The position numbers were made by a program, and so were the translations under genes. Positions 1 through 9,672 of a stretch of DNA of 64,000 nt are shown piece after piece. Under the pieces are notes generated by a model. The model was not told where the DNA came from, made no database searches, and worked only from the letters and a program-made list of their open reading frames with translations. The DNA lies in assembly GCF_019218885.1 (NCBI RefSeq), contig NZ_JAHUWT010000001.1:1550001-1614000 (forward strand). Reading direction: 5' to 3'. Each line of letters starts with the position of its first letter. Position 1 is the stretch's first letter. This DNA comes from Bordetella sp. BOR01. GTDB taxonomy: Bacteria > Pseudomonadota > Gammaproteobacteria > Burkholderiales > Burkholderiaceae_B.

Positions 1-673
1 GAGCCCTGTCCAGGGCGCGCGCCTCGATCAGTTCGGCCACGTTGAACAGGAACATCACCATGGCCGCCTCTGGCCACTGGCCGATCAGCACGGCGCCGGT
101 AACGGCGATGCTCATCAAGGCGTTGATATTGAGGTTGCCGTTGCGCAGCGCGATCCAGCCCTTGCGGTACGTGCCCAGCCCGCAGGCCAGGATCGAGGCC
201 AGCGCCAGCACGGCGGCCACCGAAGTGGGCAGGGCGGCGAAATGCGCCGCTTCCGCCAGCACGGCCAGTATGCCCGCCGCCGCCAGCAAGTAGCGGCCGC
301 GCCGCGGAGCGGCGGCCGGCACGGCGCCCGCATCGTCTTCTTGCGCCATGACTTCCGGGGTCATGTCCAGCGAGCGGATCGCCGCCACGACCCGGTCCAG
401 CGCGCCCTCGGCATGCACCACCGTCAGCACGCGTTGCATCAGGTTGAAGTGCATGTCGTGCACGCCAGCCAGGTTGCCCAGTTTCTTGCGGATCAAGGTT
501 TCTTCGGTGGGGCAGTCCATCTGGCCGATGCGCAGCCGCGCCAGGTGCTGGCCCGGGCCGGCCTGCAGTGGCGCGGTGCCGCTGCGTTCACCCGCGGCGG
601 GGTGGTCATGATCTTGGTCGTTGCCGTGGTCGTGCCCACAGCAGACGGGGATATCGGAAACAGAAGACGGCAT
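1..673 (-). CDS. Heavy-metal (Zn/Cd/Pb) P-type ATPase, N-terminal part, cut by window start
   Basis: This open frame runs from an ATG at 673 to the window edge without a stop, giving 224 residues of the N-terminus. The protein would export divalent soft metals across the inner membrane using ATP. A His/Cys-rich head (CCGHDHGNDQDHDH, residues 11-24) is followed by a ferredoxin-like metal-binding domain with MDCPTEE (52-58), the single-Cys variant of the usual GMxCxxC motif. The first membrane segments follow (about 128-150 and 152-168), then the start of the next pair (about 188-220). The phosphorylation site and the CPC-type motif lie outside the window, so the exact metal cannot be read. It is divergent from the MerR-type gene at 776, which is the usual zntA/cadA-zntR/cadR arrangement. 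I infer metal-induced expression. Confidence 0.9.
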   Translation of the reverse strand, partial: MPSSVSDIPVCCGHDHGNDQDHDHPAAGERSGTAPLQAGPGQHLARLRIGQMDCPTEETLIRKKLGNLAGVHDMHFNLMQRVLTVVHAEGALDRVVAAIRSLDMTPEVMAQEDDAGAVPAAAPRRGRYLLAAAGILAVLAEAAHFAALPTSVAAVLALASILACGLGTYRKGWIALRNGNLNINALMSIAVTGAVLIGQWPEAAMVMFLFNVAELIEARALDRA

Positions 674-709
674 AGGGTGGATTCCAGTCTATGGAACGGG
701 ATTGGCCTT

Positions 710-740
710 ATTGCACACCCTGGAGTTACTATAGGGTCAA
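710..740 (-). promoter_or_regulatory. MerR-type operator and promoter for the metal ATPase
   Basis: ACCCT (717-721) and AGGGT (733-737) form a perfect dyad with an 11-nt centre, the usual form of metal-responsive MerR operators. Read on the minus strand, TTGACC (740-735) and TGCAAT (715-710) are possible -35 and -10 boxes 19 nt apart. That over-long spacer is typical of MerR-activated promoters, with the dyad inside it. The promoter faces the ATPase gene. The regulator gene on the other strand probably reads from the same region. Confidence 0.75.
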
Positions 741-775
741 GGCGCCAAGCTGGCGCATTCCGACCGGAGGCAGCC

Positions 776-1210
776 ATGAAAATCGGTGAACTCGCCAAGG
801 CGGCCGGCACGACCGTCGAAACCGTGCGCTATTACGAAAAAGAGGGCCTGCTGCCCGCACCCGAGCGTGGCCTGAACAACTACCGCAGCTACGGCGCGGC
901 GCACCAGGAGCGCCTGCGCCTGATCCGCAACTGCCGCGCGCTGGACATGACGCAAGAGGAAATACGCGCCATTTTGCAGCTGGCCGACAACCATCGGGCC
1001 GGCTGCGGGCCGATCAACGAGTTGTTCGACGAGCACATCGCCCATGTGGACGCCCGCATCGCCGAACTGGCGCAATTGAAGATTCAGTTGGCTGAACTGC
1101 GCCAGCGTTGCCTGTCGGCCAGGCCTGACACCGACGACTGCGGCATCTTGCACGGCCTGTCTGAAATGCAGGTGGAAGAACGCCCCGAGCGCCATACGCA
1201 CCTGGGCTGA
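776..1210 (+). CDS. MerR-family heavy-metal regulator (CadR/PbrR/ZntR type)
   Basis: This 144-residue regulator has the winged HTH of the MerR family at its N-terminus (MKIGELAKAAGTTVETVRYY), a dimerisation helix around residues 80-110 and a short metal-binding tail. Cys77 and Cys112 match the positions used by CadR/PbrR proteins for Cd/Pb/Zn. Cys122 and the His-containing tail (RHTHLG) may add ligands. The start is supported by a GGAGG sequence 5 nt upstream (766-770). It should bind the dyad at 717-737 and activate the divergent ATPase when metal is present. Cd, Pb and Zn selectivity cannot be separated from sequence alone. Confidence 0.93.
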   Translation: MKIGELAKAAGTTVETVRYYEKEGLLPAPERGLNNYRSYGAAHQERLRLIRNCRALDMTQEEIRAILQLADNHRAGCGPINELFDEHIAHVDARIAELAQLKIQLAELRQRCLSARPDTDDCGILHGLSEMQVEERPERHTHLG

Positions 1211-1318
1211 ACGCACGGCGATGACCTTGGCCGGCGCGTGGGGATAGCCGGGCGGGCCGGCCTGCCTGGCGTATGATGAGAACGTTTCTCGAATAGATTG
1301 CAGGACCTATCCATTTCC

Positions 1319-1897
1319 ATGACTGTTTCCCCCTTGCATGCCCTGACTTCCCGCCGTTCCATGAAATTCCTGCGGGCGCCCGCGCCCAAGCAGGAAGAAC
1401 TGGACCAGATCCTGCAATCCGCCATGAGCGCGCCCGACCACGGCAAGCTGCGCCCCTGGCGTTTCGTGCTGATCCGTGGCGCGGCGATCGGCCGGCTGGC
1501 CGATCGCGCGCTGGATGCGGTCAAGCGCAGTGGCGATCCGCGCATGACGCCCGAAAAAGAAAAATCGGTGCGGCAATGGATGAGCGAAGTGCCGCTGTTC
1601 GTGGGCCTGGCCCAGAAGATCGACCACGACAATCCCAAGGTGCCCGAGCAAGAGCAATTGCTGGCCACGGGCGCTTCCGTCATGAACATCCTGAACGCCG
1701 TGCATATGCTGGGCTATGGCGCTTTCTGGAGCACCGGCATGGGTACTTACCTGGAAGAAGTGCAGGAGACCCTGGGGCTGGATGCGCTGGACTATCGCTT
1801 CCTGGGGTTCCTGGCGATCGGCACGCCGGCATGCGCGGTGCCCGAGGCCGACCGGCCGGACTACCGGGAGTTCGTCACGGAGTGGACTGGGCAATAA
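1319..1897 (+). CDS. Nitroreductase family protein (YdjA-like)
   Basis: This 192-residue single-domain flavoprotein resembles the YdjA branch of the NAD(P)H-dependent nitroreductases. The phosphate-binding RRS (SRRSMKFL) and the APDHGKLRPW segment near residues 36-46 are characteristic FMN contacts. YdjA-type enzymes reduce nitroaromatics and quinones as FMN homodimers in the cytoplasm, but the physiological substrate is generally unknown. I chose the ATG at 1319; a TTG seven codons upstream is in frame but lies on top of the AGGA-like ribosome site (1302-1305). No partner gene is adjacent, and it converges with argH. Confidence 0.88.
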   Translation: MTVSPLHALTSRRSMKFLRAPAPKQEELDQILQSAMSAPDHGKLRPWRFVLIRGAAIGRLADRALDAVKRSGDPRMTPEKEKSVRQWMSEVPLFVGLAQKIDHDNPKVPEQEQLLATGASVMNILNAVHMLGYGAFWSTGMGTYLEEVQETLGLDALDYRFLGFLAIGTPACAVPEADRPDYREFVTEWTGQ

Positions 1898-2044
1898 GGG
1901 AGTTCGCGCAGGGCGGCTGGCGTGAGCGGCCCTGCACGATTTTCTTCTGTCAAGCCGACGCGCCCCAAGCAGGCAAGAACACTGACGCCGCCACACCCCG
2001 ATGCCAGAAGAACGATGAACCATCTCGTCCCTACACCGTAGCGT

Positions 2045-3460
2045 TCAGGCAGTCTCCGTCAGCACCCGCTGCGCCTCTTCACGCACGCGCTCCGGCGCAG
2101 TCCCCCCGATGTGCTTGCGGGCCGCCACCGAGCCTTCCAGCGTCAGCACCGCGTGCACGTCGTCGCCGATGCTGGGGTGATAGGCTTTCAGTTCGGCCAG
2201 CGACAGGTCGGCCAGGTCGCAGCCGCGCTGTTCGCAGTCGCGCACGGCATGGGCCACCACTTCGTGGGCGTCGCGAAATGGCAGGCCCTGCTTGACCAGG
2301 TAGTCGGCCAGGTCGGTGGCGGTGGCAAAGCCCTGCAGCGCCGCGGCGCGCATGTTGTCGGCCTTGACCTTGATGCCGCCGGCCATGTCGGCAAAGATGG
2401 TCAGCGTGTCGCGCACGGTGTCCACCGTATCGAACAGGCCTTCCTTGTCTTCCTGGTTGTCTTTGTTGTAGGCCAGCGGCTGGCCTTTCATCAGGGTCAG
2501 CAGGGCCACCAGGTGGCCGTTGACGCGGCCGGTCTTGCCCCGCGCCAGTTCGGGCACGTCGGGATTCTTTTTCTGCGGCATGATCGAGCTGCCGGTGCAG
2601 AAGCGGTCGGCCAGGTCGATGAAGCCCACCCGCGGGCTGATCCACAACACCAGCTCTTCAGACAGGCGCGAGACGTGGGTCATGATCAGCGCGGCGGCGG
2701 CGCAGAACTCGATGGCGAAGTCGCGGTCGGACACGGCATCCAGCGAATTGCGGCACACGCCGTCAAAGCCCAGGGTTTGCGCCACGCGTTCGCGGTCGAT
2801 GGGGAAGCTGGTGCCGGCCAGGGCGGCCGCGCCCAGCGGCAAGCGGTTGACGCGCTTGCGGCAGTCGGCCAGGCGTTCGGCATCGCGGCCGAACATTTCG
2901 GCATAGGCCAGCAGGTGGTGACCGAAAGTAACCGGCTGGGCCACCTGCAGGTGGGTGAAGCCCGGCATGATGGTAGCGGCATTGTCCAGCGCCACGGTGG
3001 CCAGGGCATGGCGCAGTTGGCGCAGCAGGGCGATCAGGCCGTCGATCTCGGCGCGCAGCCACAGGCGGATGTCGGTGGCTACCTGGTCGTTGCGCGAACG
3101 GCCCGTGTGCAGGCGCTTGCCGGCGTCTCCTACCAGTTCGACCAGGCGTTTTTCGATGTTCAGGTGCACGTCTTCCAGGTCGAGCAGCCACTGGAAGGTG
3201 CCGGCGTCGATTTCCGACAGGATCTGGGTCATGCCGCGCTGGATATCGGCCAGGTCCTGGGCCGGGATGATGCCCTGGGCGGCCAGCATGTCGGCGTGCG
3301 CCAGCGATCCCTGGATGTCGTGGCGCGCCAGGCGCTGGTCGAAATCCACGGACGCGGTATAGCGCTTGACGAGTTCGGAAACCGGCTCGGAGAACCGGGC
3401 GGACCAGGCTTGCGCCTTGTTGGCGAACTGGTTTTGGTCGGAAGAGGGTGTTTTTGCCAT
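2045..3460 (-). CDS. argH: Argininosuccinate lyase
   Basis: This 471-residue enzyme cleaves argininosuccinate to arginine and fumarate, the last step of arginine synthesis. The fumarate-lyase superfamily signature [11 protein letters not shown] lies at 290-300 and holds the catalytic serine of the mobile loop. SRND (122-125) and the general-base region GFTH (His170) are also present, and length is normal for ArgH. The frame stays open far upstream of the gene, so the start is a choice. MAKTPSS at 3460 fits the family N-terminus and leaves a 93-nt divergent gap to the channel gene. No other arg gene is adjacent. Confidence 0.97.
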   Translation of the reverse strand: MAKTPSSDQNQFANKAQAWSARFSEPVSELVKRYTASVDFDQRLARHDIQGSLAHADMLAAQGIIPAQDLADIQRGMTQILSEIDAGTFQWLLDLEDVHLNIEKRLVELVGDAGKRLHTGRSRNDQVATDIRLWLRAEIDGLIALLRQLRHALATVALDNAATIMPGFTHLQVAQPVTFGHHLLAYAEMFGRDAERLADCRKRVNRLPLGAAALAGTSFPIDRERVAQTLGFDGVCRNSLDAVSDRDFAIEFCAAAALIMTHVSRLSEELVLWISPRVGFIDLADRFCTGSSIMPQKKNPDVPELARGKTGRVNGHLVALLTLMKGQPLAYNKDNQEDKEGLFDTVDTVRDTLTIFADMAGGIKVKADNMRAAALQGFATATDLADYLVKQGLPFRDAHEVVAHAVRDCEQRGCDLADLSLAELKAYHPSIGDDVHAVLTLEGSVAARKHIGGTAPERVREEAQRVLTETA

Positions 3461-3553
3461 GATGGGCGGAATTATAGGGCCAGGCCCGCGCCATGCCCGG
3501 GCGCGGCGCGACTTGTTGGATAATTCGGGCAGGCCATACGAAGGAGCCCGGCT

Positions 3554-4903
3554 TTGGCAATGGAATGGGAACGACTGGTAGTCCGGCTGGGGGAATACGT
3601 GCCGACCCAGGCCTGGGCACAGACCCTGGTAGGCATCGGCGCACTGGTGCTGACGGCGCTGGTCGCGCAGTGGGTGGGCGCGCGCATCGTGCTGGCCTGC
3701 GCGCACCGGCTGTTGGTGCTTACCGGCCGCGAAGACTGGGACAAGGCGCTGCACCGGCGCCGGGCGTATCACAACTTCTGGTATGCCGTGCCGTTTATCG
3801 TGGTGTCGATGGGCATCGGCCTGGTGCCGCACGCCGACCGGGCTGTCGCCGTCGTGGGGCGCCTGGCGCATGCCGCGGCCTGGATCTGTATTTTCATGGC
3901 GGTCAGCGGCGTGCTCAGCGCCTGGCAGGACACCTATTCGGCCACGACCCGGGCGCAGACCCGCTCCATCAAGGGCTACATCCAGATCGGCAAGCTGATG
4001 TTGATCGCCATCTGCTCGGTGCTGGTGCTGTCCATCTTGCTGGACCGCTCGCCGCTGTGGATGATCTCGGGCCTGGGCGCGCTGTCGGCGGTGCTGCTGC
4101 TGGTATTCAAAGATACATTGCTGTCGCTGGTGGCCAGTACCCAGTTGACCTCCAACGACATGCTGCGCATCGGCGACTGGATCGAAATGCCGCAGTCCAA
4201 CGCCGACGGCTTCGTGCGCGACATCGCCCTGCATACCGTCAAGGTACAGAACTGGGACAACACCGTCACCACGGTGCCCACCTACAAGCTGTTTTCGGAA
4301 AGCTACCGCAACTACCGCCATATGTTCGAGTCCGGCGGGCGGCGCATCAAGCGCACCGTGCGGGTCGATGCCACCAGCGTGCGCTTCCTGACCGACGACG
4401 AGGCCGATCGCCTGATGCGCTTCCGGCTGCTGCACGATTACCTGGCGGCCAAGCAGTCCGACCTGCGCCAGGCCAACCTCGAATTGGGCGAAGAGCTGGC
4501 CCAGTTGCCGGCCAACCGGCGCCGGCTGACCAATATCGGCACCTTCCGCGCCTATGGGCTGGCCTACCTGAAGCGGCACCCCGAGATCCGCCAGGACATG
4601 TCCATGATGGTGCGCATGATGGAGCCCCAGTCCGACGGTATTCCCATCGAGGTGTACTGCTTCACTGCGCTGACGGCCTGGGTCGAATACGAACGCATCC
4701 AGGGCGATGTGTTCGACCACCTGCTGGCCATCCTGCCCGAATTGGGCCTGCGGCTGTACCAGCAGCCGTCCGGCGCCGACATCGGCGCCATGGGCGAGGG
4801 CCTGGGCCAGGCGCTGCGGCGCGACATCGCGCGCGAGCGGGCGCTGGACGGCGAGGGCGTCCGCCCGGCCCCGGGTCCGGACGCCGGCGCCGGCATGCGA
4901 TAA
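3554..4903 (+). CDS. MscS-type mechanosensitive channel (YbdG-like)
   Basis: This protein of about 449 residues has five predicted N-terminal membrane segments, a pore-like helix, and a beta-rich MscS domain with the stretch [15 protein letters not shown] cytoplasmic tail contains [11 protein letters not shown], as in the YbdG miniconductance branch. Such channels open on membrane tension and release solutes during hypo-osmotic shock. AAGGAG (3541-3546) sits 7 nt before a TTG at 3554, which I chose. An ATG two codons later (3560) is the alternative, with a longer 13-nt spacing. It is followed 37 nt later by nadE on the same strand. Confidence 0.9.
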   Translation: MAMEWERLVVRLGEYVPTQAWAQTLVGIGALVLTALVAQWVGARIVLACAHRLLVLTGREDWDKALHRRRAYHNFWYAVPFIVVSMGIGLVPHADRAVAVVGRLAHAAAWICIFMAVSGVLSAWQDTYSATTRAQTRSIKGYIQIGKLMLIAICSVLVLSILLDRSPLWMISGLGALSAVLLLVFKDTLLSLVASTQLTSNDMLRIGDWIEMPQSNADGFVRDIALHTVKVQNWDNTVTTVPTYKLFSESYRNYRHMFESGGRRIKRTVRVDATSVRFLTDDEADRLMRFRLLHDYLAAKQSDLRQANLELGEELAQLPANRRRLTNIGTFRAYGLAYLKRHPEIRQDMSMMVRMMEPQSDGIPIEVYCFTALTAWVEYERIQGDVFDHLLAILPELGLRLYQQPSGADIGAMGEGLGQALRRDIARERALDGEGVRPAPGPDAGAGMR

Positions 4904-4940
4904 TTTTTGTCTGTCTTCAACCGATCTGGAACCGTCGTCC

Positions 4941-6575
4941 ATGAGCGCTGCCCGGGTTGCCATTGCGCAAATCAATGCCTACGTAGGCGATATCAAGGGC
5001 AACGCCGCCCGCGTCCTGAAGGCCGCCCATGCGGCCCATGGCCAGGGGGCCGACGTGCTGGTCACGCCCGAACTGGTGCTGACCGGCTATCCCCCCGAAG
5101 ACCTGCTGCTGCGCCCGCATTTCGTCGAAAGCCAGGAAGCCGCGCTGGAACAGTTGCGCCGCGACACCGCTGGCCTGGCGGGCCTGCACCTGCTGGTGGG
5201 GCACGTGCTGGCGCGCGACGGCAAGCTGTACAACGCGGCCACGGTGCTGTGCGAAGGCCGTGTAGTGGGCGTGTACTGCAAGCGCGAGCTGCCCAATTAT
5301 TCGGTATTCGACGAACAGCGCTATTTTTCGGCCGACGACCAGCCCCTGGTGTTCGAGGTCAAGGGCGTGCGCTTTGGCGTGAACATCTGCGAAGACATCT
5401 GGTTCGGCCGCGCCCCGCAGGCTGCGGCGCAGGCCGGCGCGCAGGTGCTGCTGGTGCCCAATGCCTCTCCGTACAACACCGGCAAGCAAGACGAACGCCT
5501 GAACGTGGCGCGCCGCTGCGCGCAAGATACCGGCTGCGCCGTGATCTACGCCAACATGGTGGGCGGCCAGGATGAACTGGTCTTCGATGGCGCCTCGTTC
5601 GCGCTCGACGCGCAAGGCCAGCCGGCTGCCCGGCTGCCCGACTATGCCGAGGGCGTGAATGTGGTCGAGGCCGATAGTTCGGGCGCCATCCGCCCGGTGT
5701 CGCGGCATGCCGACGTTGCCCCCTATTGCCTGGAAGAGCAGGTCTGGAACGCGCTGGTGCTGGCGGTTCGCGACTACCTGGGCAAGAACGGTTTTCCGGG
5801 CGCTATCATCGGGCTGTCGGGCGGCATCGATTCCGCCGTGGTGCTGGCCGTGGCCGTGGATGCCCTGGGCGCCGGGAACGTGCGCACGGTGATGATGCCG
5901 TCGCGGTACACGGCCGATATTTCCCAGACCGACGCAACCGACATGGCGCAGCGGCTGGGAGTACGTCACGACGACATCGCCATCAGCCCGGCGGTCGATG
6001 CCTTCGAGACCATGCTGGCGCCGCAGTTCGCCGGCTTGCCGGTCGATGCCACCGAAGAAAACATCCAGGCACGGGTGCGCGGCACGCTGCTGATGGCGCT
6101 GTCCAACAAGACCGGCCACCTGGTGCTGACCACGGGCAACAAGTCCGAACTGACTACCGGCTACTGCACGCTGTACGGCGACATGGCGGGCGGTTTCGCG
6201 GTCATCAAAGACGTGCCCAAGACGCTGGTGTACCGCCTGGCCGAATGGCGCAACCGCGAACACGAGGTCATTCCGCGCCGCATCATCACGCGCCCGCCGT
6301 CGGCCGAGCTGCGGCCCGACCAGACCGACCAGGACAGCCTGCCGCCCTACGATATCCTGGACGGCGTCATGGAACGCTACATGGAACGCAACCAGTCGGC
6401 TGCCGAGATCGCGGCTGCGGGTTTTCCCCAGGCGGCGGTCGAGCAGGTCGTGCGCCTGATCCGCATCAACGAGTACAAGCGCCGCCAGGCACCGCCAGGG
6501 CCGCGCATTACGCCGCGCGCCTTTGGCCGGGATTGGCGCTATCCTGTTACCAACGGGTTCCGGGAAACCGTCTGA
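4941..6575 (+). CDS. nadE: Glutamine-dependent NAD+ synthetase
   Basis: This 544-residue two-domain enzyme amidates nicotinic acid adenine dinucleotide to NAD+. The N-terminal nitrilase-fold glutaminase carries the expected Glu44 (TPELVLTGY), Lys114 (CKRELPNYS) and Cys150 (NICEDIW). The C-terminal synthetase has the ATP-pyrophosphatase loop SGGIDS at 293-298. Length is normal for the bacterial glutamine-using form, so no separate ammonia supply is needed. It is transcribed with glnB, whose GTG start is 42 nt downstream. The pairing of a glutamine-using enzyme with a PII gene is suggestive but may only be operon convenience. Confidence 0.97.
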   Translation: MSAARVAIAQINAYVGDIKGNAARVLKAAHAAHGQGADVLVTPELVLTGYPPEDLLLRPHFVESQEAALEQLRRDTAGLAGLHLLVGHVLARDGKLYNAATVLCEGRVVGVYCKRELPNYSVFDEQRYFSADDQPLVFEVKGVRFGVNICEDIWFGRAPQAAAQAGAQVLLVPNASPYNTGKQDERLNVARRCAQDTGCAVIYANMVGGQDELVFDGASFALDAQGQPAARLPDYAEGVNVVEADSSGAIRPVSRHADVAPYCLEEQVWNALVLAVRDYLGKNGFPGAIIGLSGGIDSAVVLAVAVDALGAGNVRTVMMPSRYTADISQTDATDMAQRLGVRHDDIAISPAVDAFETMLAPQFAGLPVDATEENIQARVRGTLLMALSNKTGHLVLTTGNKSELTTGYCTLYGDMAGGFAVIKDVPKTLVYRLAEWRNREHEVIPRRIITRPPSAELRPDQTDQDSLPPYDILDGVMERYMERNQSAAEIAAAGFPQAAVEQVVRLIRINEYKRRQAPPGPRITPRAFGRDWRYPVTNGFRETV

Positions 6576-6956
<381 letters not shown>

Positions 6957-6974
6957 CCGGACGGCGGGCGCGGC

Positions 6975-7706
6975 TCAAGAGGCGCCGCGCTCGTGCCAGA
7001 GCTGTTTTAGTCCTTCCAGGTCACGCACCCAGATTTCTCCGTAGCCCAGGCCGATCAGGCCCAGGCTGGCCAATTGCTTGAGCTCGCGGTTTACCGCATG
7101 GCGCGACACCCCCAGTAGCGTGGCCAGGGTGTCCTGGGTTTGCGCCACGGCAATACCTTGCCCGGCACGGGGGCGGCCCGCCGTCAGGGCGCCCAGCAAG
7201 CGCGGCAACCGTTGCGGCAGGCTGCGCAGCGCCAATTCGTCGATGATGGCATGCGCGGTGCGAATGCGCCGGCAGAGCAGCTTGACGAAGTGGCGATAAA
7301 GCCCGGGCTCGCTTTCCAGCACTTCCAGAAAGGCGACGCGTGGCAGCAACAGGATGTCGGTTTCCTGGTAGGCCCGGCTGTCGCGCAGCATGCCGCCGCC
7401 GTCGAGTACCGCCGCCACTCCCCACAAGCCATCGAATTCCAGCATCGACAATGCGAACTCGTGCCCGTCGTCGGAAAACGAACTGGTGTGTATGGCGCCT
7501 TTCAGGATGATCACGACGCCGGGCGCGGGCGTGCCCCGGCCGGCCAGTAGTTCGCCGTGGCTCAGGCGCCGCCATTGCGCAATGCCGGCAAAGGCGGCCT
7601 GGATCGGCTCGGCCATTTGCCCGAAGCAGGTATTGGCGCGCAGCAGCGCCAGGCTGGCCGATTGATCCCATGGCAGGGAGACGGTCTGGGTGGTTGCCAG
7701 GCTCAT
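6975..7706 (-). CDS. Crp/Fnr-family transcriptional regulator
   Basis: This 243-residue protein has a cyclic-nucleotide-binding beta-roll (about 25-140), a dimer helix and a winged HTH near the C-terminus (QDTLATLLGVSRHAVNREL). The N-terminus has only one Cys (CFGQ), so it lacks the four-Cys iron-sulfur cluster of FNR. A cAMP contact motif is not obvious either, so the effector is unknown. I chose the ATG at 7706, which has GGAAG just upstream, over an in-frame start about 17 codons earlier. It is divergent from the five-gene operon starting at 7820 and is the natural candidate to control it. Confidence 0.9.
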   Translation of the reverse strand: MSLATTQTVSLPWDQSASLALLRANTCFGQMAEPIQAAFAGIAQWRRLSHGELLAGRGTPAPGVVIILKGAIHTSSFSDDGHEFALSMLEFDGLWGVAAVLDGGGMLRDSRAYQETDILLLPRVAFLEVLESEPGLYRHFVKLLCRRIRTAHAIIDELALRSLPQRLPRLLGALTAGRPRAGQGIAVAQTQDTLATLLGVSRHAVNRELKQLASLGLIGLGYGEIWVRDLEGLKQLWHERGAS

Positions 7707-7819
7707 TGCTTCCTTCACGGGACGATGCCGAAGACACGAAATTGTAATGTAGGTCATATTCGCAGCCCCGCGCGCTGCCTAGAATCCAGCCGCATCAGCC
7801 CATTCACGCGAGGACATTC

Positions 7820-8791
7820 ATGAATATCAGGCGCATGCTGGTTGCTTTGCTGGCGTTGTCGACGGCCGGGGCCGCGGCCCCCGCGCTGGCGGACTCCTTT
7901 CCCGAGCGCCCGCTGCGGGTGGTCGTGCCGTATCCGGCGGGAGGCACTACCGACGTACTGATCCGCATGCTGCAAAAACCGGTGGCCGATGCCGCACGGC
8001 AGTCGGTGGTGGTGGACAATCGCCCCGGCGGCGCGTCGGTGATCGGCACCTCGCACGTGGCACAGTCCGCGCCCGACGGCTACACCGTGCTGGGCGGTGA
8101 TCTGTCGATGCTGGTCAACCCTTCGCTGCTGAAAGACATGCCCTATGACACCGTGCGCGATTTCCGCGGCGTCACGATGCTGGCGCGCGCGCCATTGGTA
8201 TTGCTGGTGCATCCGTCGGTGCCGGCCGACAACCTGGAGGAACTGATTGCGCTGGCCAAGGCCAAGCCGGGTACGCTGAACTTCGCGTCCGGCGGCTATG
8301 GAACCTCTACCCACATGGCGGGTGAAATGTTCCGCAGGGCGGCCGGGATCGATATCGTGCACGTGCCATACCAGGGTGTGGCGCCGGCCATGGCGGCGCT
8401 GCTCGGCGGTCAGGTGCAGATTTACTTTGGCGGCACGACCACGGGCCTGCCCCATATCCAGTCGGGCCGCCTGCGCGCGCTGGCCGTGACCGGCGACGCG
8501 GCCAGCCCCTTGCTGCCCCAGGTGCCGACTTTCGTGTCGCGCGGAATCCAGGGTGTGAACGCGGACACCTATTGGGGTATCTATGCGCCGGCCAAGACGC
8601 CTGATCGCGTCATCGAGCAACTGAATGCCTACTTTACGGGCGCCCTGCAGGATCCGGCCTTGCAGCAGCGCACCAAAGACCTGGGGCTGACACTGATCGG
8701 CAACAGCGCCGAAGCACATACGGCCCAGATGCGGGAAATGATCGGCGACTGGGGCAAGTTCGTCAAAGAAGCCGATATTCGCCTGGAGTAA
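7820..8791 (+). CDS. Bug-family (tripartite tricarboxylate) periplasmic substrate-binding protein
   Basis: This 323-residue protein has a Sec signal peptide ending near ALADSF (residue 24) and then the Bug-family core: RPLRVVVPYPAGGTTDVLIR, VVDNRPGG and the pattern AxSxPDGYTVL. Such proteins bind small carboxylates or other polar organics in the periplasm. They sometimes work with TctA/TctB permeases, but many are orphans, as here. It is the first gene of a tight operon and stops 3 nt before the next start. The ligand cannot be read from sequence; by context it is probably the substrate of the downstream hydrolases. Confidence 0.92.
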   Translation: MNIRRMLVALLALSTAGAAAPALADSFPERPLRVVVPYPAGGTTDVLIRMLQKPVADAARQSVVVDNRPGGASVIGTSHVAQSAPDGYTVLGGDLSMLVNPSLLKDMPYDTVRDFRGVTMLARAPLVLLVHPSVPADNLEELIALAKAKPGTLNFASGGYGTSTHMAGEMFRRAAGIDIVHVPYQGVAPAMAALLGGQVQIYFGGTTTGLPHIQSGRLRALAVTGDAASPLLPQVPTFVSRGIQGVNADTYWGIYAPAKTPDRVIEQLNAYFTGALQDPALQQRTKDLGLTLIGNSAEAHTAQMREMIGDWGKFVKEADIRLE

Positions 8792-8794
8792 GCC

Positions 8795-9649
8795 ATGACC
8801 GCCAAGCAAGCTCAAGTCTGCCTGACGTTCGATTTCGATGCGATCTCGGTGTGGTTGGCTCGCGGCATGGACAGCCCGACGCCAGTCTCGCGCGGCGAGT
8901 TCGGCGCCGTTGCCGCCGACCGTGTGCTGGCCCTGCTGGATCGCCTGGGCCTGCCGTCGACCTGGTTCATTCCGGGCCATACGCTGGCCAGTTATCCCGA
9001 CCATTGCCGGCGCGTATACGAAGCGGGGCACGAGGTCGGCCATCATGGCTGGACCCACGTGGCCCCCAACCTGATGACGCGCGAAGAAGAGCTGAAAGGG
9101 CTGGTACGTGCCAATGAGGCAATCCGTGCGCTGACCGGACGCCCGGCGCGCGGCTACCGGTCGCCGTCCTGGGACCTGAGCCCCCACACCCTGTCGCTGT
9201 TGCTCGAGCATGGTTTCGACTATGACAGCAGCATGATGGGACACGATTACTTGCCCTATCCGGTCCGGCAGGGCGATCGCTTTGCGCTGGACGAGCCCGC
9301 GGTGTTCGGCACCCCGACGCGCTTGATCGAGGTGCCGGTCAGTTGGTCGCTGGACGACTACCCGCACTTCGAGTTCGTGCGCGCCGGACAGAGCGTGATT
9401 CCGGGCCTGATGAACGCCAACAGCGTCATGGACAACTGGATCGAGGACTTTCTCTACCTGAAAGAGAACTTCGACTGGGGTGTCATTACGTACACCTTTC
9501 ATCCTTTCGTGATCGGACGCGGCCATCGCATGCGCATGCTGGAACGGCTGCTGCGCCGCTTGATCGACGAAGGCGCGACATTCATGCGCATGGAAGAAGT
9601 GGTGGACGCCTATCGGCAGCGACAGGCGTCAGCGGCCGGCTCGGCATGA
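8795..9649 (+). CDS. Polysaccharide-deacetylase-fold hydrolase (cyclic imide/ureide hydrolase-like)
   Basis: This 284-residue protein has the NodB homology domain without a signal peptide. Motif 1 is TFDFDA near residue 12, motif 2 is GHHGWTH near residue 86 and motif 3 is GYRSPSWDLS near residue 122. The cytoplasmic location and the diverged motif 1 (TFDFD rather than TFDDG) resemble the PuuE allantoinase, HpPgdA and cyclic-imide-hydrolase branch more than sugar deacetylases. It probably cleaves a C-N bond in a cyclic or N-acyl compound. It starts 3 nt after the Bug gene and its stop overlaps a possible ATG for the next gene. Confidence 0.88.
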   Translation: MTAKQAQVCLTFDFDAISVWLARGMDSPTPVSRGEFGAVAADRVLALLDRLGLPSTWFIPGHTLASYPDHCRRVYEAGHEVGHHGWTHVAPNLMTREEELKGLVRANEAIRALTGRPARGYRSPSWDLSPHTLSLLLEHGFDYDSSMMGHDYLPYPVRQGDRFALDEPAVFGTPTRLIEVPVSWSLDDYPHFEFVRAGQSVIPGLMNANSVMDNWIEDFLYLKENFDWGVITYTFHPFVIGRGHRMRMLERLLRRLIDEGATFMRMEEVVDAYRQRQASAAGSA

Positions 9650-9672
9650 TCAAACAACAGGAAGGACAGGGC

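Noticed and set aside
1898..2044. Small frame near 2014 (MNHLVPTP)
   Set aside because: Eight codons without a ribosome site or conservation evidence; the 147-nt gap shows nothing else convincing.
2045..4975. Very long minus-strand open frame reaching past argH across the MscS gene
   Set aside because: Only 2045-3460 matches argininosuccinate lyase; the rest is an antisense shadow of the channel gene in a GC-rich frame.
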